Translations under genes and position numbers: made by a program
Assembly: GCA_021823905.1 (NCBI GenBank)
Contig: JAKALX010000286.1
Coordinates: 1 to 5,302 of the forward strand
DNA length: 5,302 nucleotides
Reading direction: 5' to 3'
Source: Chloroflexota bacterium
GTDB taxonomy: Bacteria; Chloroflexota; Dehalococcoidia; Tepidiformales; Tepidiformaceae
Shown here: positions 1 to 5,302 of the stretch, in pieces
How positions within the stretch are numbered: position 1 is the stretch's first letter
How the letters are laid out: each line of letters starts with the position of its first letter
Notes under the pieces: generated by a model
Told to the model about the DNA's origin: nothing
Databases searched by the model: none
Seen by the model: the letters and a program-made list of their open reading frames with translations, nothing else

Positions 1-171
1 CGGGCGGGTTTGGAGCCAACGGACGCGCCTGCGGTAATGGAAGACGGCGGCGGGAAAGGTGAACGACTGCCACGACAGTCCTTCGCGTCCGAGCGGAGTA
101 CAAACAGACACCGAGACGCGGCTGTGCCAGGGGCCCTGCGAGGGGGTAGACACACGATCCATGATACGTGC

Positions 172-2490
172 ATGAACGCCGACAGTACGGATGCGGCCCG
201 GCTCCGTTCGCTCATCCATAACAGCTTCGACCTGATGACGATCTCGGACGCCGAGGGGAACCTGCTCTACCTGACGCCCAGTGCCGAGCGGATACTCGGC
301 TACGTTCCCGACGAGGTGCTCGGCCAGAACATTCTCTCGTTCGTGCACCCGGACGATGTCGAACGAGTCGCCGCGGCTTTCGCCCACGCCCTCAACACTC
401 CAGGGACGCTGGCCGCAACGGTGCTCCGCGCGCGCCATCGCGACGGCTCGTGGCGGGTCCTCGAGGCCGCGTCGAACAACCTGCTCGACGATCCGTCGGT
501 CGGCGGCATCGTGCACAACATGCACGACATCACCGCCCGTTACGAAGCGGAAGCGGCCGTCCGGCGAAGCGAGCAAAAACTGCGAGCGTACGTGGACAAG
601 GCAACCGACCTGATCTGGACGATTGACGCCCAGGGCCGCATGACATCCGTCAACGACCGCGTGTGTGAGACGCTGGGCTACACCGCGGAGGAGTTGGTCG
701 GGCGGCCGGCCCTCGATCTCGTCGTGCCCGGCCAGGCGCCGGCGCTGGCAGCGTTCCTCGCGGACATCGTCCAGGGTGGAACGATCGACCAGGCCGAGGC
801 GGAAGTTCTCACCAAGAGCGGCGGCCGCATCTGGTTGGAGATTCGCGGCCGCAGCTTTCGCGATGGAGACACGCTCATCGAGATCTTCCAGATCGCGCGC
901 GACATCACGGACCGCAAGAGGGCCGAGGAGGCGCTGCGAGCGAGCGAGGCGCTCTACCGTTCGATCCTGAACTCGTCTCCTGACGCGGTCGCGATCACCG
1001 ACATGGAGGCCCGAATCCGCATGTATTCGCCGGTCGCGCTCACCATCTTCGGGTTCGAATCGTCCGAGGATCTTGCCGGCCGGCTCATCACGGAATTCAT
1101 CGTTCCGGAGGACCGCGAGCTGGCCTTCGCGAACATCAGCAGGATGGCCGCGCGGAGCGCCGACCGATCGCAACGGAGCCCGGACGAATACCGGGCAGTC
1201 CGCGCCGACGGAAGCGTCTTCCCGGTGGAGGTGATGGGCGAGTTCGTCCGCGACGCGACCGGCCAGCCAACCGGGATGGTGTTCGACGTGCGCGACATCA
1301 CCGAGCGCAAGGAAGCGGAGGCCGAGCGAGACCGCCTGGAGGCACGGCTGGTCCAATCCCAGAAGCTGGAGGCCGTGGGCCAGCTCGCGGGTGGAGTCGC
1401 GCACGACTTCAACAACATGCTCGGCGTAATCCTGACCTCGGCCGAACTGGCGATGATGTCGCTCGACGCTTCCTCGCCGGCGCGCGCGGACATCGCCGAA
1501 ATCCGCAACGCCGCCGAGCGTTCGGCGGCGCTCACGCGGCAACTACTCGCATTCGCCCGCAGGCAGGTAATCGCGCCGAAACGACTCGACCTGAACGACA
1601 CGGCGGCGCGGACGCTGTACATGCTGGAGCGGCTCATCGGCGAAGACACACACCTGGTCTGGAGCCCAAGCGCCGAGCCGTGCCCGGTGTACATGGATCC
1701 TGGCCAGGTCGACCAGATCCTGGCGAACCTGGTGGTCAACGCGCGGGATGCTATCGCGAGCGGCGGCACGGTCACCGTTGCCACGGCGCTCGCCGAGCTC
1801 GGAGAAACGCCGGGCGCGCCGGCTTCCAGCACGAGCCTGCCCGGCAGGTACGTGGTCTTGTCCGTCACGGACGACGGGTGCGGGATGAACGAGGAGACAC
1901 GCACACGGATCTTCGAACCGTTCTTTACGACGAAGCCGATTGGACAGGGAACCGGTCTCGGCCTCGCCACCGTCTACGGGATCGCCCAGCAGAACCGCGG
2001 GTTCGTGGAAGCGGACAGCGCAACCGGCATAGGGACAACGATCCGCGTCTATCTGCCGCGCTGGGAGGTGCTCGCGCAGGACACCGACCGCTCTGCGGTC
2101 GCGGCGGTCTCACCGAGCGGAACCGAGACAATCCTGCTGGTGGAAGACGAGATCCCGCTCCTTCGGTTGGTCACGAGGATGTTGGAGGGGTTGGGGTACT
2201 CGGTGCTGGCGAGCGGCTCTCCCGTGGAGGCGCTCGAAGTCGCGGCAGGACACACCGGCAAGATCGACCTGCTGGTGAGCGACCTGGTGATGCCGGGGAT
2301 GAACGGGATTGAGCTCCGCAAACAGCTCAGCGCCATACGCCCCGCTCTCAAGTGCCTGTTCGTTTCGGGCTATCCGGCGACCGTGCTTGCGGAAAACGGC
2401 ATGGCGGCGGAGCACGTCGATCTGTTGGAGAAGCCGTTCACACGGGAAGCGCTCGCCGCCAGGGTGCGCGACGTGCTGGCGCGAGCCTGA
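172..2490 (+). CDS. Soluble hybrid sensor histidine kinase, PAS-PAS-PAS-HisKA-HATPase-REC
   Basis: A 772-residue hybrid sensor kinase that would sense a signal through PAS domains, autophosphorylate on histidine and pass the phosphate to its own receiver. Domains in order: PAS1 (about 10-123), PAS2 (137-247) and PAS3 (261-380), with PAS2 and PAS3 ending in the usual DITxRKxAE linker into short coiled coils; HisKA with H-box GGVAHDFNN (phospho-acceptor H411); HATPase with N523 in the N-box, DDGCGM at 567-572, FEPFFTTK at 581-588 and GTGLGL at 593-598; and receiver (652-770) with E658/D659, phospho-acceptor D704 in SDLVMPG, S732 and K754. All catalytic residues are present. There is no signal peptide or membrane segment, so it is probably cytosolic. 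No response regulator gene is adjacent. The frame stays open upstream to a TTG at 10 (ATG at 37), but those 54 residues look non-conserved and PAS1 begins right after ATG 172. No good Shine-Dalgarno lies at that start, so the start is moderately certain. The signal is unknown. Confidence 0.93.
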   Translation: MNADSTDAARLRSLIHNSFDLMTISDAEGNLLYLTPSAERILGYVPDEVLGQNILSFVHPDDVERVAAAFAHALNTPGTLAATVLRARHRDGSWRVLEAASNNLLDDPSVGGIVHNMHDITARYEAEAAVRRSEQKLRAYVDKATDLIWTIDAQGRMTSVNDRVCETLGYTAEELVGRPALDLVVPGQAPALAAFLADIVQGGTIDQAEAEVLTKSGGRIWLEIRGRSFRDGDTLIEIFQIARDITDRKRAEEALRASEALYRSILNSSPDAVAITDMEARIRMYSPVALTIFGFESSEDLAGRLITEFIVPEDRELAFANISRMAARSADRSQRSPDEYRAVRADGSVFPVEVMGEFVRDATGQPTGMVFDVRDITERKEAEAERDRLEARLVQSQKLEAVGQLAGGVAHDFNNMLGVILTSAELAMMSLDASSPARADIAEIRNAAERSAALTRQLLAFARRQVIAPKRLDLNDTAARTLYMLERLIGEDTHLVWSPSAEPCPVYMDPGQVDQILANLVVNARDAIASGGTVTVATALAELGETPGAPASSTSLPGRYVVLSVTDDGCGMNEETRTRIFEPFFTTKPIGQGTGLGLATVYGIAQQNRGFVEADSATGIGTTIRVYLPRWEVLAQDTDRSAVAAVSPSGTETILLVEDEIPLLRLVTRMLEGLGYSVLASGSPVEALEVAAGHTGKIDLLVSDLVMPGMNGIELRKQLSAIRPALKCLFVSGYPATVLAENGMAAEHVDLLEKPFTREALAARVRDVLARA

Positions 2491-2560
2491 CCGCCGGCGC
2501 CGCTCTTCGCACCTTGCTCACACCACGAGCAGCCTCCCACACAAACGCCGATCCGGCTGA

Positions 2561-2577
2561 CGCCCGCTGGCCGGGCG
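2561..2577. terminator. GC hairpin in the convergent gap (possible terminator)
   Basis: CGCCCG (2561-2566) and CGGGCG (2572-2577) form a perfect 6-bp GC stem with a 5-nt loop. It lies between the convergent ends of the kinase gene and the thioredoxin reductase gene, where transcripts from both strands should stop. Neither strand has a T-run after it, so it is not a classical intrinsic terminator. It may stall polymerase or shield a 3' end, or be a chance product of high GC. Confidence 0.25.
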
Positions 2578-2590
2578 AACTGGCGCGTTG

Positions 2591-2614
2591 CGTGATCTAC
2601 CGAGCGAGATCACG
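2591..2614 (-). repeat. 8-bp inverted repeat across the TrxR stop codon
   Basis: CGTGATCT (2591-2598) and AGATCACG (2607-2614) are perfect 8-bp arms around an 8-nt loop. The TAG stop of the minus-strand reductase gene (2599-2597) lies at the junction of loop and arm, so the hairpin covers the last codons and the stop. It is the longest perfect stem in this gap. No U-tract follows. A ribosome finishing translation would melt it, so it could be a 3'-end stabilising hairpin rather than a true terminator. Confidence 0.4.
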
Positions 2615-3808
2615 GCAGGGCATTCCGCCCGCGACCGGTTCGAGGTAGCGCCGGATGGCCAGTGCCGCCGCCGCGCCCTCGCCTGCTGCCGACGCGGCCT
2701 GTTTCGTGCTCCCGGCCCGCACGTCGCCCGCCGCGAAGAGCCCGGGCACGTTCGTCTGCATCCCGGCGTCCGTGATGATGAAGCCCTGACCGTCCGTCGC
2801 CACCTGGCCCTTCACCAGGCCGCTGTTCGGCGAGAGCCCGATAAAAACGAACACCGCGGCGGGTTGGAGCCTGGTAAGTTCGCCGCTCCCGATGTTCTTG
2901 ATGGTGACCGCCTCGAGCTTCTTGCTGCCATGGAACTCGGCGACCGTTGAGCCAGTGATCAGGTCGATCCGGGGGTGGGCAAGGACTTTCTCCGCGACCA
3001 CACGGCTCGCCGTGAGCGCCGGGTCCTGGGTGACGATGGTCACGTGGCTGACGAACTTCGTCAGGAACAGGCTTTCCTCGCCGGCCGAATTGCCTCCACC
3101 GACCACCACCACGTCGCGGTCGCGGTAAAACGCCGCGTCGCAGGTCGCGCAGAAGTGGACACCCGCCCCGATGAAGTCGTCCTCGCCGGGCGCCCCCAGG
3201 CGGCGATAGGTCGAACCGAGCGTCAGGAGGACCGCCCAGGCTCGATATTCGCGGCCGTCCTTCGTCCGCACCGCCCGGCACACCTCTTCGGTGCCAATGC
3301 TCGTTACCTCCTGGGCCGCCAGGATCTCCACCCCGAAGCGAAGCGCCTGTGCCCGAAGCCGTTCGGCGAATTCAGCGCCGCTGACGCCTTCTGGGAACCC
3401 GGGGAAGTTGTCCAATTGCTCGGTCAGGCCGGCCTGTCCGCCCACGCCGCTCCGCTCGATGACGAGGGTCTCAATCCCTTCGCGCGCGGCATAGATGGCA
3501 GCCGTCAGCCCCGCCGGACCGCTCCCGACGACAATCAGGTCGTAGAACTTGCTCTTCGCCGCCGTCTGGATTCCCAGCTTGGCGGCAAGCTCAGCGTTGG
3601 ACGGCTCGATGAGCAGCGAGCCGTCCGCGAACTCGATGGTTGGGATCACGTGCTTCCCGTCATTCGCCCGTTCGACGAACGCCATTCCGTCGGCGTCGCT
3701 TTCGATGTCGACGTAGCGATAGGGTATGCGTTGCTCTGCCAGGAATTTCTTCGTGCGCTTGCAGTCGCCGCACCAAACGGTGCCATACATCGTGATTCCC
3801 GCGTCCAT
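2597..3808 (-). CDS. Glutaredoxin-thioredoxin reductase fusion (FAD-dependent thiol oxidoreductase)
   Basis: A 403-residue fusion, about 80 residues longer than a standalone bacterial TrxB. Residues 1-80 are a glutaredoxin/NrdH-like domain with redox motif WCGDC (C13, C16) and the cis-proline segment VIPT (P56). Residues 88-392 are a thioredoxin-reductase-type flavoprotein: FAD-binding GSGPAG (95-100), redox-active CATC (C220, C223) followed by D224, nucleotide-binding GGGNSAGEE (237-245), and the second FAD motif FAAGDVR (358-364). The expected job is to pass electrons from a nicotinamide cofactor through FAD and CATC to the attached CGDC domain, which then reduces proteins or low-molecular-weight disulfides in the cytosol. 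Oddity: the HRRxxxR motif that binds the NADPH 2'-phosphate in E. coli TrxB is replaced by TQDPALT (260-266), so the electron donor may differ. The start is set by GGAAGGAG nine bases upstream; the longer open frame to 3967 runs through the promoter. No thioredoxin gene is nearby. Confidence 0.93.
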   Translation of the reverse strand: MDAGITMYGTVWCGDCKRTKKFLAEQRIPYRYVDIESDADGMAFVERANDGKHVIPTIEFADGSLLIEPSNAELAAKLGIQTAAKSKFYDLIVVGSGPAGLTAAIYAAREGIETLVIERSGVGGQAGLTEQLDNFPGFPEGVSGAEFAERLRAQALRFGVEILAAQEVTSIGTEEVCRAVRTKDGREYRAWAVLLTLGSTYRRLGAPGEDDFIGAGVHFCATCDAAFYRDRDVVVVGGGNSAGEESLFLTKFVSHVTIVTQDPALTASRVVAEKVLAHPRIDLITGSTVAEFHGSKKLEAVTIKNIGSGELTRLQPAAVFVFIGLSPNSGLVKGQVATDGQGFIITDAGMQTNVPGLFAAGDVRAGSTKQAASAAGEGAAAALAIRRYLEPVAGGMPCRDLAR

Positions 3809-3817
3809 CGAACAGGG

Positions 3818-3825
3818 CTCCTTCC
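3818..3825 (-). promoter_or_regulatory. Strong Shine-Dalgarno of the Grx-TrxR gene
   Basis: The minus strand reads GGAAGGAG at 3825-3818, then nine bases before the ATG at 3808. This near-ideal ribosome binding site fixes the start at the residues just before the CGDC domain and argues against the 53-residue upstream extension. Confidence 0.85.
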
Positions 3826-3891
3826 GTGACCGGGCTCGCTCGCCTCGGCTATCGCGCCAGGGCAGCGGCTCGACGGGAACCATCGTTGCAC

Positions 3892-3920
3892 AATATACCC
3901 CTATGGGGTACCCGTGACGG
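3892..3920 (-). promoter_or_regulatory. Candidate promoter of the Grx-TrxR gene
   Basis: The minus strand carries TATATT (3897-3892), a good sigma-70 -10 hexamer and an AT island in GC-rich surroundings. With a 17-base spacer the -35 position is CCGTCA (3920-3915), a weak match to TTGACA. Transcription would start near 3885, giving a leader of about 77 nt with the Shine-Dalgarno inside it. The spacer is almost filled by the inverted repeat at 3896-3910, so a bound repressor would block the promoter. A weak -35 is expected for a regulated promoter, but it also lowers confidence. Confidence 0.5.
3896..3910. promoter_or_regulatory. CsoR/CstR/RcnR-family-like operator
   Basis: TACCCC-TAT-GGGGTA is a perfect inverted repeat with 6-bp arms and a 3-base centre, overlapping the -10 box by two bases and filling the promoter spacer. 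Paired C-tract/G-tract half sites flanked by TA are the known style of operators for the CsoR/RcnR family (copper-sensing CsoR, persulfide-sensing CstR, nickel-sensing RcnR). The right side also extends into a second palindrome, GGGTACCC (3906-3913). No gene for such a regulator is in the window, so the regulator would act from elsewhere. That this is an operator is inferred from sequence and placement. Confidence 0.55.
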
Positions 3921-3935
3921 CCATAAGCGACCTCG

Positions 3936-3956
3936 CGGGCTGGCGCCGGCCACCCG
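3936..3956 (-). terminator. Hairpin downstream of the GDPD gene (possible terminator)
   Basis: CGGG-C-TGGC (3936-3944) can pair with GCCA-CCCG (3949-3956) around a 4-nt loop, giving 8 bp with one bulged base. It begins about 15 bases after the stop of the minus-strand GDPD gene and ahead of the reductase promoter, where a terminator separating the two units would sit. No U-run follows it, so it would have to work as a GC-rich or factor-dependent terminator. Confidence 0.35.
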
Positions 3957-3970
3957 AATGGAGGCAAGCG

Positions 3971-4696
3971 TCAGCGCGAAAGATAGGCGCGCAGCTGATG
4001 GGGAACGTTGGTGATGATTCCGTCGACGCCGGCCTCGATGAGCCGCGCCCAGTGGTGTTCCCGATCCGGCGTCCACGCCCAGACCGTGATCTGGCGCCGC
4101 TTCGCCCGGAGCACGAGCTCGGGCGTAATGCAGTGATGCTCGATCGATACCGCCTGGCCGTTGCGCTTGAGCAACGCGGCAAGGAGGCGGTCGACCTCCT
4201 CACCCTCGACAGGCGGACTGATAATGGCGGCGGAGATCCGCGGCTCGCTTCCGCGGGCACGCTCGACCATGTCGGGATTGAACGAGTGGATCGCCGTCCA
4301 CGTGCGTGCCTCGTGCGAGGCGATGACCTCGAGCACGGCATCGACGAGGCGCTGATCGTACGCCGGCTCGCCCGGCGTGGCCTTGAGCTCGCACATCACG
4401 GTCATCCGGCCGTCGACAAGCTGGAGCACCTGGTCAAGCGTGGGCACCGGCTCCTCGTCGCCGGCGTCGGCGCTGAGCAGCGCGGCGAGCGGAAGTTCGC
4501 GCACCGGGCCGGTCAGGTTGGTGGTGCGGTCGGCGGTCTCGTCGTGCATGAGGACGGGTATGCCGTCGGCGCAGAGCTGGACGTCGATCTCCATTGCGTC
4601 GGCGCCGGCTGAAAGCGAAGCGCGAACCCCGGCGAGCGTGTTGGCGGGCGCTTCACCGCCGGCGGCAGCATGACCGATGACCAGTGGACGAGACAT
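3971..4696 (-). CDS. Glycerophosphodiester phosphodiesterase-family protein with altered catalytic motif
   Basis: A 241-residue protein of the GDPD (UgpQ/GlpQ) TIM-barrel family, of usual length for the short cytosolic type; no signal peptide is seen. Family enzymes cleave glycerophosphodiesters to sn-glycerol 3-phosphate and an alcohol using a divalent metal. Visible family features: strand 1 with VIGH (H9), metal ligands E36 and D38 in MEIDVQL, second histidine H51 in LMHDET, PTLDQVL at 85-91, metal ligand E103 and K105 in CELK, and the C-terminal WAWT and GVDGIITNVP segments. The oddity is motif 1: the usual HRG...APENT reads HAA...APANT (9-20), so the catalytic Arg is Ala10 and the PENT Glu is Ala18. 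The fold is clear but activity is uncertain. The ATG at 4696 places strand 1 as in relatives; a GTG at 4714 would add six residues. Neither has a good Shine-Dalgarno. It lies 162 bases upstream of the reductase gene, same strand. Confidence 0.92.
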   Translation of the reverse strand: MSRPLVIGHAAAGGEAPANTLAGVRASLSAGADAMEIDVQLCADGIPVLMHDETADRTTNLTGPVRELPLAALLSADAGDEEPVPTLDQVLQLVDGRMTVMCELKATPGEPAYDQRLVDAVLEVIASHEARTWTAIHSFNPDMVERARGSEPRISAAIISPPVEGEEVDRLLAALLKRNGQAVSIEHHCITPELVLRAKRRQITVWAWTPDREHHWARLIEAGVDGIITNVPHQLRAYLSR

Positions 4697-4722
4697 GGTG
4701 GCAAGCTTATGCACCGAATGCG

Positions 4723-4738
4723 ATCGGCGCCAGCCGAT
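4723..4738. repeat. Inverted repeat in the GDPD leader
   Basis: ATCGGC (4723-4728) and GCCGAT (4733-4738) are perfect 6-bp arms with a 4-nt loop, 26 bases upstream of the preferred GDPD start. It could form a small hairpin in that leader. No function can be assigned, and short GC arms like these arise by chance. Confidence 0.3.
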
Positions 4739-4810
4739 TGATTTGAGGGCAGCCAGCGCCGCGGAAACGACGATTTCGGCGCCACCCTCCCGGGAATAGG
4801 TGCAACCAAT

Positions 4811-4828
4811 GATGCACGGACTTGCATC
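4811..4828. repeat. Inverted repeat GATGCA-N6-TGCATC in the divergent intergenic region
   Basis: Perfect 6-bp arms spaced by six bases form an 18-bp dyad. It ends five bases before a candidate -35 element of the plus-strand exported-protein gene and lies in the shared control region of that gene and the GDPD gene. Size and symmetry suit a dimeric repressor or activator site. I do not recognise it as the site of a named regulator. Confidence 0.35.
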
Positions 4829-4833
4829 GATGG

Positions 4834-4862
4834 TTTACATTGTCCTCGTAGGCGCATCCAAT
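4834..4862 (+). promoter_or_regulatory. Candidate promoter of the exported-protein gene
   Basis: TTTACA (4834-4839; five of six matches to TTGACA), a 17-base spacer, then TCCAAT (4857-4862; four of six matches to TATAAT). Transcription would start near 4869, leaving a leader of about 60 nt before the ATG at 4928. It is the best sigma-70-like pair I see in the 231-base gap, but the -10 is weak. Confidence 0.35.
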
Positions 4863-4870
4863 TCGTCGCC

Positions 4871-4895
4871 TTCGCGCGAACCCCTTCAGCGCGAA
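4871..4895 (+). repeat. Leader hairpin and palindrome before the exported-protein gene
   Basis: TTCGCGCGAA (4871-4880) is a perfect 10-bp palindrome, and TTCGCGC (4871-4877) can also pair with GCGCGAA (4889-4895) as a 7-bp stem with an 11-nt loop. If transcription starts near 4869, this hairpin would form the very 5' end of the message, where such stems often stabilise mRNA. It is not a riboswitch I recognise. Confidence 0.3.
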
Positions 4896-4927
4896 AGGCG
4901 TTGGCATGGCCTGATATGGGAGGCAAC

Positions 4928-5302
4928 ATGAGAGAACGACTGAGCAAGAAACAACCGGCGGGAATGTGCGCGATCCGTGGCAGGATCCGGCTTCCGGCGA
5001 TATCCGTCGGATTGCTGGCGATGTCCGCCGCATTCCTTCTCGCTTACGTCGCCGGCGCGCCACGAAGTGCCGAAGCAGCCCCGCCAGAACCGTGTTCGAC
5101 AAGTGTTGCCGGGGCGGCAGTCGAGCCGCTGCTTTCGCACGATCCGACGGTTTCCGTCACACCGAACAGGGGTCCCTCGGGAACCTCCGCCACGCTGCAC
5201 GCGTGGAATTTCCTTCCTGGACAGTCGGTGAACGCGATCTTCCGCGTGACCGGCGATCCCGTTGTGGCAACCGGAACAGTCGATTCGCAGGGCGAGGCCT
5301 AC
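4928..5302 (+). CDS. Exported protein with Ig-like (IPT/TIG-type) domain, 3' end outside the window
   Basis: The first 125 codons of an open reading frame that continues past the window edge without a stop. The ATG follows GGGAGG (4918-4923) after four bases, a good if tight ribosome binding site. Residues 1-50 look like a long signal peptide: a basic stretch (R2, R4, K7, K8, R17, R19, R21), a hydrophobic core (about 24-44) and a likely cleavage site after SAEA (A50). The mature part starts APPEPC. From about residue 75, VSVTPNRGPSGTSATLHAWNF and then LPGQSVNAIF follow the familiar 'P-x-x-GP-x-GT...G-x-F-x-PG' pattern of bacterial surface Ig-like/IPT-TIG domains, often found in tandem. The function is unknown; binding or adhesion outside the cytoplasm is only a family-style guess. 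A single cysteine (C56) follows the cleavage site but there is no lipobox. It is divergent from the GDPD gene. Confidence 0.85.
   Translation, partial: MRERLSKKQPAGMCAIRGRIRLPAISVGLLAMSAAFLLAYVAGAPRSAEAAPPEPCSTSVAGAAVEPLLSHDPTVSVTPNRGPSGTSATLHAWNFLPGQSVNAIFRVTGDPVVATGTVDSQGEAY

Noticed and set aside
10..171. 54-residue N-terminal extension of the kinase (TTG at 10 or ATG at 37)
   Set aside because: Arg/Gly-rich with no domain; PAS1 starts right after ATG 172. It cannot be excluded, because ATG 172 lacks a clear Shine-Dalgarno.
1..171. Promoter search upstream of the kinase
   Set aside because: An AGGGGG run lies at about 141-146 and a TGATAC-like box near 162, but spacing to ATG 172 fits neither a normal ribosome site nor a promoter with a -35.
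954..1970. Long open frame (338 codons) on the minus strand inside the kinase gene
   Set aside because: It is antisense to a kinase with all motifs intact, is rich in Ser/Arg/Ala without any recognisable domain, and reflects the lack of stops in GC-rich DNA.
2495..2502. CGGCGCCG palindrome just after the kinase stop
   Set aside because: Short and GC-only; without a loop or T-run it cannot be called a terminator.
2975..3829. Open frame of 284 codons on the plus strand opposite the Grx-TrxR gene
   Set aside because: It has no domain I recognise and is fully antisense to a gene with clear FAD, CATC and CGDC motifs.
3809..3967. 53-residue N-terminal extension of the Grx-TrxR protein
   Set aside because: It would run through the TATATT box and the operator-like dyad, looks non-conserved, and a strong Shine-Dalgarno precedes the ATG at 3808.
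3914..4612. Open frame of 232 codons on the plus strand opposite the GDPD gene
   Set aside because: Composition typical of a reverse-strand shadow (Arg, His, Val, Gly rich); the minus strand carries the family motifs.
4912..4917. TGATAT as a -10 box for the exported-protein gene
   Set aside because: It would make the message leaderless although a good GGGAGG ribosome site is present, and no -35 lies upstream at the right distance.

Overview
The window is a GC-rich bacterial segment with four protein-coding genes and no RNA genes, insertion sequences or CRISPR arrays that I can see. The gene types fit a soil- or environment-dwelling bacterium: a multi-PAS hybrid kinase, a glutaredoxin-thioredoxin reductase fusion, a cytosolic glycerophosphodiesterase-fold protein, and an exported protein with a 'PNxGPxGT' immunoglobulin-like repeat. 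Chloroflexota (Thermomicrobia-like) or an actinobacterium would be my guess. This is a low-confidence inference from gene style, because no marker gene is present.

Layout: (1) 172-2490, plus strand: a soluble hybrid histidine kinase of about 772 residues with three PAS domains, HisKA, HATPase and a C-terminal receiver. (2) 2491-2596: a short convergent gap with GC hairpins but no U-tract. (3) 2597-3808, minus strand: a 403-residue fusion of an N-terminal CGDC glutaredoxin domain to a CATC thioredoxin reductase. (4) 3809-3970: the control region of that gene. It holds a strong Shine-Dalgarno, a TATATT -10 element, and next to it a perfect inverted repeat TACCCC-TAT-GGGGTA that resembles CsoR/CstR/RcnR-family operators. 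(5) 3971-4696, minus strand: a 241-residue GDPD-family protein whose catalytic HRG...PENT motif reads HAA...PANT. (6) 4697-4927: a divergent intergenic region with a candidate plus-strand promoter and several small inverted repeats. (7) 4928 to the window edge, plus strand: the first 125 codons of an exported protein with a signal peptide and the start of an Ig-like (IPT/TIG-type) domain.

How the parts relate: the two minus-strand genes could be read in the same direction, but the TrxR fusion has its own promoter and a hairpin lies between them, so they are probably separate units. The best lead is the TrxR fusion. It carries both thiol-disulfide centres in one chain, lacks the HRRxxxR NADPH-phosphate-binding signature, and sits behind a CsoR-family-like operator. 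Together these suggest a metal- or persulfide-responsive thiol reductase with an unusual electron donor. The second lead is the GDPD protein, which keeps the metal-binding acids and both histidines but has alanine at the conserved Arg and at the PENT Glu. I saw no convincing multi-gene undescribed system.
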